A model generated the notes under the pieces. That model was not told the DNA's origin. It was given only the letters and a program-made list of their open reading frames with translations, and ran no database searches. From contig JASLIH010000334.1 in the NCBI GenBank assembly GCA_030152105.1, positions 1-11,627 of the forward strand: 11,627 nucleotides of DNA. Reading direction: 5' to 3'. The translations under genes were made by a program, and so were the position numbers. Source of the stretch: Actinomycetes bacterium (GTDB taxonomy: Bacteria > Actinomycetota > CALGFH01). How positions within the stretch are numbered: the first letter of the stretch is position 1; each line of letters begins with the position of its first letter. Positions 8,079 to 11,627 of the stretch are shown piece by piece.

Positions 8079-8938
8079 GGCGCCACCGCCGGGACCCGGT
8101 CCCGGGCCAGGCGCCGCCGCAGCGGGGCCACGGCGGCGGCGACCAGGAACAGCCCGACCAGCACGACCACGATGGTGGCCCCGGCGGCCAGGCGCAGGTC
8201 GTGGTCGACCGACACCTCGTAGCTGATGGCCAGCCCCAGCCAGCCCCCGGCCGCGCCGAGCAGGCAGGCCAGAGCGGTCATGGCCGCCACCCGGTCCGCC
8301 AGCAGCCGGGCCGCCGCCGCCGGGACCACGATCAGGGCGATCACCAGGACCGTGCCGACGGCCTCGACGGCCGCCACCACGACCAGGGCGATGAGGAGGT
8401 TGAGGACGAGGTCGAGCCGGCGGGTGCGGTAGCCCATGGCGGCGGCCGCCTCGGGGTCGAAGGCGCGCAGCACCAGCTCCTTGTGGAGCACGGCCAGGAC
8501 GAGCGCGACCACCGCGGCGACCACCAGGGTCTGGACCAGGTCGGTCCGGTCAATGGCCAGCACCCGGCCGAACAGGAACACGGTCAGGTCGGCGGTGAAG
8601 CCCCGGGTCCGGGAGATCAGCACCACCCCGAGGGAGAAGAACGAGGTGAGCAGGATGGCCAGGGCGGCGTCGTCGCCGACCCGGCGGTGGCTGCCCAGCC
8701 CGGTCAGCAGCACGGCCGTCAGCACCCCGAAGGCCAGGGCGCCGGCCATCAGCGACCGGCCGAGCAGGTGGGCGATGACCACCCCGGGGAACACGGTGTG
8801 GGTCAGGGCGTCGCCGACGAAGGCCAGACGGCGCAGCACCACCAGCACCCCGACGGCCCCGGCCAGCGCCCCCAGGACCAGCACCTCGGCCAGGGCGCGC
8901 TGCATGTAGGGGATGGTGAAGGGCTCGAACAGGTTCAT
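8075..8938 (-). CDS. Metal ABC transporter permease, first subunit (ZnuB/TroC family)
   Basis: This 287-residue polytopic permease is of the ABC-3 family. The family loop LAFVGDALTHTVFPGVV keeps the typical GDA-x2-H pattern, followed by LHKELVLRAFDPEAAAAMGY, which is the expected coupling region that meets the ATPase, and further hydrophobic segments to about residue 270. The ATG at 8938 is preferred over an in-frame extension to 9079, because that extension is an Arg/Pro-rich shadow of the ATPase gene and the ATG overlaps the ATPase stop as ATGA. The same four-base overlap joins it to the next permease. Two different permease genes in one operon resemble TroCD/MntCD-type systems and imply a heterodimeric channel. 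Confidence 0.9.
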   Translation of the reverse strand: MNLFEPFTIPYMQRALAEVLVLGALAGAVGVLVVLRRLAFVGDALTHTVFPGVVIAHLLGRSLMAGALAFGVLTAVLLTGLGSHRRVGDDAALAILLTSFFSLGVVLISRTRGFTADLTVFLFGRVLAIDRTDLVQTLVVAAVVALVLAVLHKELVLRAFDPEAAAAMGYRTRRLDLVLNLLIALVVVAAVEAVGTVLVIALIVVPAAAARLLADRVAAMTALACLLGAAGGWLGLAISYEVSVDHDLRLAAGATIVVVLVGLFLVAAAVAPLRRRLARDRVPAVAP

Positions 8939-9708
8939 GGCCGGGCGACGATGACGCCGTCGCCCCGGAGCTGGAGGGCCTGGCCGCCGTAGGTGGCCCG
9001 CAGCAGCTCGGGGGTGAGGGTGGTGCCGATCGGCCCGAAGCCGATCTGGTGGCGGTTCAGCAGGCACACCTCGTCGCACGCCAGGTGGGCCAGGCCCAGG
9101 TCGTGGGTGGCCATGACGACCGCCGCCCCGGCCGACCGCAGCCGGCCCATGGCGGTCAGCAGCAGGTCCTGGGAGAGGGCGTCGACCCCGTTGAACGGCT
9201 CGTCCAGCAGCAGCAGCCTCGGCTCCTGGGCGATCGCCCTTGCCAGCAGGACCCGCTGGCGCTGGCCGCCCGAGAGGGTGCCGAACCGGGCCGAGGCCCG
9301 CTCGGCCAGGCCGACCTGGGCCAGGGCGCTGGCCGCGGCCTGCCGGTCGGCCGGCCCCGGCCGCCGGACCCAGCCAATCCGCGGGTAGCGGCCCATCAGC
9401 ACCACCTGGAGGGCCGACACCGGGAACTCGGCGTCGAGGGTGTCGGCCTGGGGCACGTAGGCGACCTGGCGGCGAGCCGCCTGGGGTGCGCGGCCGAGCA
9501 CCTGGATGGTCCCGCCGGTCAGGGGGACCAGGCCGAGCACGGCCCGGATGAGGGTCGACTTGCCGGCCCCGTTGGGCCCGATGAGCGCGACCGACTGCCC
9601 GGCCGCCACCTCCCCGTCGACCCCCTCGACCACCGGCTCGCGCTCGTAGGCCACGGTCGCCTGCCGCAGGGCCAGGACCGGCGGGCCGCCGGGAGGCTCA
9701 GGCGCCAC
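8935..9708 (-). CDS. znuC: Metal ABC transporter ATP-binding protein (ZnuC/TroB family)
   Basis: This 257-residue nucleotide-binding subunit powers metal import at the inner face of the membrane. All ATPase motifs are intact: Walker A GPNGAGKST (44-52), Q-loop Q87 in VPQ, signature LSGGQRQR (145-152), Walker B LLLLDEP (165-171) with E170, and H-loop H202 in ATHD. The FPVSALQVVLMGRYPR stretch (95-110) and PFNGVDA after Walker B are typical of the manganese/zinc subfamily. The GTG at 9708 overlaps the receptor gene by 11 bases; the ribosome-binding site is weak, so translation is probably coupled. The stop overlaps the first permease's ATG. Family secure; zinc rather than manganese is inferred from the receptor and regulator. 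Confidence 0.92.
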   Translation of the reverse strand: MAPEPPGGPPVLALRQATVAYEREPVVEGVDGEVAAGQSVALIGPNGAGKSTLIRAVLGLVPLTGGTIQVLGRAPQAARRQVAYVPQADTLDAEFPVSALQVVLMGRYPRIGWVRRPGPADRQAAASALAQVGLAERASARFGTLSGGQRQRVLLARAIAQEPRLLLLDEPFNGVDALSQDLLLTAMGRLRSAGAAVVMATHDLGLAHLACDEVCLLNRHQIGFGPIGTTLTPELLRATYGGQALQLRGDGVIVARP

Positions 9709-10612
9709 TGAGGTTGCTCACGATCGTGGCCGTGTTGTGCCGGATCATCTTGAGGTAGGTGTCGCCGTCCGACCCGGGCGGGCCGAGGGAGTCGCCGTAC
9801 AGCGCACCCTCGCCGGTGACCACCCTGACCCCGGCCTCGCGGCCGATCGTCTCGGCCGCTCGCGGCGGCAGCGAGGTCTCGGAGAAGATGGCCCTGGCCC
9901 CGGTCGCCCGGATCCTGGCCACCAGGTCCCGGATGTCGCGGCCCGACAGCTCGGCCGAGCTGTCGAAGCTGGGGATGACCGAACCGACCAGCTCCAGGTG
10001 GTAGCGGTCCAGGTAGTAGCCGAAGGCGTCGTGGTTGGTGACCACCTTTCGGCTGGCCAGGCTGGCCGTCTGCCGCTCGACCTCGGCGTCGAGGGCATCC
10101 AGCTTCCTGGTGTAGGCGGCCAGGTTGGCCTCGAAGGCTCCCGTCGCGGCCGGCTCGGCGGTGGCAAGGCCGCGCTCGATGTTGGCCGCCATCCGCTGGG
10201 CGTTGCGCGGGTTCTGCCAGATGTGGGGGTCGGGCTCGCCGTCGACCCGGCGCAGCGCCACCCCCTGGCTGGTGTCGACCACCGGGCCGTCGTAGCCGGA
10301 GTTCTCGATGGTGTCGCCCAGCCACCGCTCCAGGCCGACCCCGTTCTGGAGGACCAGGTCGGCGTGGGCGATGGCGTCGATGTCGGCCGGGGACGGCTCG
10401 TAGTCGTGGGCGTCGATGCCCGGCTTGAGCAGGCTGGTCACCCGGACCCGGTCGCCGCCGACGTTGACCGCCAGGTCGGCCACCTGGGTGGTGGTGGCCA
10501 CCACCCGCAGTCCCGGGCCCCCGCGGTCGCGGTCGTCGCCCGACCCCGAGCAGCCAGCCGCCAGCACGGCCACCAGGCAGGCCGCCAGCAGCCCACCTCG
10601 TCGCCGGCCCAT
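9698..10612 (-). CDS. znuA: Zinc/manganese ABC transporter substrate-binding lipoprotein (ZnuA/TroA family)
   Basis: This 304-residue cluster A-I receptor captures the metal outside the membrane and delivers it to the permeases. The N-terminus is a lipoprotein signal: basic MGRRRG, a hydrophobic stretch, then lipobox LAAGC with C21 as the lipidated residue. Metal ligands are H69 in GIDAHDYEP, H130 in DPHIWQNPRN, H194 in TNHDAFGYY and probably D274 in LYGDSLG. Three His plus one Asp fits zinc or TroA-type receptors better than the Glu-containing PsaA manganese type. The long His-rich loop of some ZnuA proteins is absent. ATG 10612 is chosen over the GTG at 10636 because GGGAAGG lies 8 bases upstream and gives a clean signal peptide. 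A Zur/Fur-like box lies 59 bases upstream. Confidence 0.92.
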   Translation of the reverse strand: MGRRRGGLLAACLVAVLAAGCSGSGDDRDRGGPGLRVVATTTQVADLAVNVGGDRVRVTSLLKPGIDAHDYEPSPADIDAIAHADLVLQNGVGLERWLGDTIENSGYDGPVVDTSQGVALRRVDGEPDPHIWQNPRNAQRMAANIERGLATAEPAATGAFEANLAAYTRKLDALDAEVERQTASLASRKVVTNHDAFGYYLDRYHLELVGSVIPSFDSSAELSGRDIRDLVARIRATGARAIFSETSLPPRAAETIGREAGVRVVTGEGALYGDSLGPPGSDGDTYLKMIRHNTATIVSNLSGA

Positions 10613-10670
10613 GGCACCGCCCTTCCCTGTCCCCACCCCAGAAGGTTGTCGCCCGCCATCGTACCGCTTT

Positions 10671-10685
10671 TGGCAATGATTCTCA
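10671..10685. promoter_or_regulatory. Zur/Fur-type operator upstream of znuA
   Basis: TGGCAATGATTCTCA is a 7-1-7 imperfect palindrome. Five of seven arm positions are self-complementary around the central G at 10678, and two pairs just outside also match. It fits the AATGATT core with TG and CA ends known for Fur/Zur boxes. It sits 59 bases before the receptor ATG and ends 8 bases before the regulator's stop codon. A candidate -10 (TACGAT on the minus strand, 10658-10663) would put the box between the -35 and -10, a classic repression position. Confidence 0.7.
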
Positions 10686-10693
10686 TAACCGGG

Positions 10694-11134
10694 TCAGCCG
10701 CAGCGCTTACAGAGGCCGCGCAGCTCCAGCCGGTGGTCGGTGACGGTGAAGCCGGTGCGGGCGGCGACCGCGTCCAGCAGCGAGGACAGGCTGGCGTCGA
10801 CCTCCGGGGGGACGGGGTCGTCCTCGATCCGGCCGCAGCGGCTGCAGACCAGGTGATGGTGGTGGCCGACCAGCTCCTCGGACAGCTCGTAGCGGGCGTG
10901 GCCGCCCCCGGCCCCCGGGTAGCGGGTGACCGCGCCGGCCTGCTCGAGCACGACCAGGTTGCGGTAGATCGTGCTCACCGGCAGCTTGCCCGGCCCCTGG
11001 GCCAGCTCGACGATCTCCAGCGGCCGACCCGCCCCGTGCAGCAGCTCGACCAGCGTGCGCCGGCCCGAGGTGTAGCGCTGCTGGGCGCGACCGAGGCGCG
11101 CGGCGACCTCGGCGTGGGGTGCCTGACTGCTCAC
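10694..11134 (-). CDS. zur: Fur-family metal-responsive repressor, probably Zur
   Basis: This 146-residue Fur-family repressor has a winged-helix DNA-binding domain (about 10-85) with recognition helix LPVSTIYRNLVVLEQAG (51-67) and a C-terminal dimer/metal domain. HHHH (91-94), the CSRC pair (C97, C100), H134 and the CKRC pair (C142, C145) supply regulatory and structural zinc ligands. The GTG at 11134 is chosen because GGGAGG lies seven bases upstream (11142-11147); the ATG at 11170, 12 codons earlier, has no such site and would overlap the preceding stop. The gene lies directly upstream of a zinc-type importer with a Zur-like box between, so zinc-bound repression of that operon is the simplest role. 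Fur or Mur function is not excluded by sequence. Confidence 0.88.
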   Translation of the reverse strand: MSSQAPHAEVAARLGRAQQRYTSGRRTLVELLHGAGRPLEIVELAQGPGKLPVSTIYRNLVVLEQAGAVTRYPGAGGGHARYELSEELVGHHHHLVCSRCGRIEDDPVPPEVDASLSSLLDAVAARTGFTVTDHRLELRGLCKRCG

Positions 11135-11141
11135 CGTCCCG

Positions 11142-11147
11142 CCTCCC
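11142..11147 (-). promoter_or_regulatory. Ribosome-binding site deciding the zur start
   Basis: GGGAGG on the minus strand lies 7 bases before the GTG at 11134. It is the only strong site near the two candidate starts, so it favours the shorter 146-residue protein over the 158-residue version from the ATG at 11170. Confidence 0.6.
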
Positions 11148-11162
11148 GGGGTGCTGGCCGTC

Positions 11163-11594
11163 TCATGCATGGGCAGGTCTCATCGTACGCAGACCCTTGG
11201 GGTAGTGGTTCTTGAGCAGCCCGCCAGCCGCCCTCCCCCACCCCAGCGGCCAGCCGTTCCAGCTGACCAGGGTCCACCCGGGCGCCCCGCCCGAGGCCAG
11301 GGTCTCCCCTCGGACGAAGGCAGCCGCCTCGTGGTCGTCGACCTCCCTGACCCGCCGTGCGGTGACCGCCCCCGCCGCCATCCCCAGCGCATAGGCCGGC
11401 TCGAACCGCCCCGGACGCGCCCGTCCCACCAGCAACCCTGGCCGAACCAGCCGCACCCCGGCGCCGGCCACCTCGGGGTCGGGCACCAGATAGGCCCGTT
11501 CCCCGACCACCGTGACCTCCCCCGGGTCGCCCTCCAGGGCCTCGGCGACGAACTCCCGCCAGGCGCCGGCCACGTCCCTGGGGGCTGTGGACAA
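11163..11594 (-). CDS. RsmF-type PUA-like RNA-binding domain protein (stand-alone or C-terminus of a cut gene)
   Basis: The 143 residues match the C-terminal PUA-like domain of RsmF/NOP2-type rRNA cytosine methyltransferases. Diagnostic segments are RPGLLVGRARPGRFEPAYAL (51-70) and, near the end, GWTLVSWNGWPLGWGR (106-121) with GGLLKNHYPKGLR (124-136). No methyltransferase motifs (SAM-binding or the catalytic PC and TC cysteines) are visible. The likely start is the TTG at 11594, with a purine-rich GGAGGGAG about 10 bases upstream. However, the frame stays open to the window edge, so it could be the end of a longer gene; the intervening 33 bases look like low-complexity leader. It ends 28 bases before the zur GTG on the same strand, so the two may be co-transcribed. 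Domain call is firm; free-standing status is not. Confidence 0.75.
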   Translation of the reverse strand: MSTAPRDVAGAWREFVAEALEGDPGEVTVVGERAYLVPDPEVAGAGVRLVRPGLLVGRARPGRFEPAYALGMAAGAVTARRVREVDDHEAAAFVRGETLASGGAPGWTLVSWNGWPLGWGRAAGGLLKNHYPKGLRTMRPAHA

Positions 11595-11627
11595 CCCCCG
11601 CCGCTCCCTCCCCGGCTCCGCTAGGCT

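Noticed and set aside
8939..9079. 47-residue N-terminal extension of the first permease
   Set aside because: It is an Arg/Pro-rich shadow of the ATPase gene, and the ATG at 8938 forms the same ATGA overlap as the next junction.
10613..10636. GTG at 10636 as the receptor start
   Set aside because: The ATG at 10612 has a proper ribosome-binding site and gives a standard lipoprotein signal; the extension adds nothing recognisable.

Overview
The window is a very GC-rich stretch of ordinary bacterial chromosome. Coding is dense, third codon positions are almost all G or C, and GTG or TTG starts are common. These traits, together with a malic enzyme carrying an N-terminal ACT domain that closely resembles streptomycete enzymes, suggest an actinobacterium (Actinomycetota). 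I cannot place it to class. Apart from the two window-edge genes, which may be cut, genes look intact. I see no mobile element, tRNA, rRNA or CRISPR array, and no gap without a gene longer than about 150 bases.

Layout. Bases 1-378 (+) are the C-terminal end of an acyl-CoA synthetase that begins outside the window. A YihY/BrkB-family membrane protein (531-1484, -) follows. Next come three small-molecule enzymes on alternating strands: an NAD-type medium-chain dehydrogenase that lacks the usual zinc ligands (1568-2632, -), a TIM-barrel sugar isomerase/epimerase (2692-3510, +) and a Gfo/Idh/MocA dehydrogenase very like E. coli YdgJ and Bacillus IolW (3507-4589, -). They could form a small pathway for a cyclitol or related sugar. 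A divergent unit holds an ACT-malic enzyme (4739-6160, +), a small cupin (6196-6579, +) and a short-LID adenylate kinase (6599-7231, +).

The right third, read leftward, is a metal-uptake locus. It has a stand-alone RsmF-type PUA-domain protein (11163-11594), a Fur-family regulator best read as Zur (10694-11134), a lipoprotein metal receptor (9698-10612), an ABC ATPase (8935-9708) and two paralogous permeases (8075-8938 and 7188-8078). The four transporter genes overlap by 4 to 11 bases, so they are almost certainly one operon. A 15-bp imperfect palindrome resembling a Zur/Fur box lies between the regulator and the receptor gene. The simplest model is that the regulator binds zinc and represses its own downstream importer.

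I did not find a clearly new biological system. The points most worth a second look are the zinc-ligand-less dehydrogenase in the inositol-like cluster, the free-standing PUA domain next to zur, the cupin/adenylate kinase pair, a 7-codon leader ORF fused by TGATG to the inositol-type dehydrogenase, and the 44-base tail-to-tail overlap between adenylate kinase and a permease.
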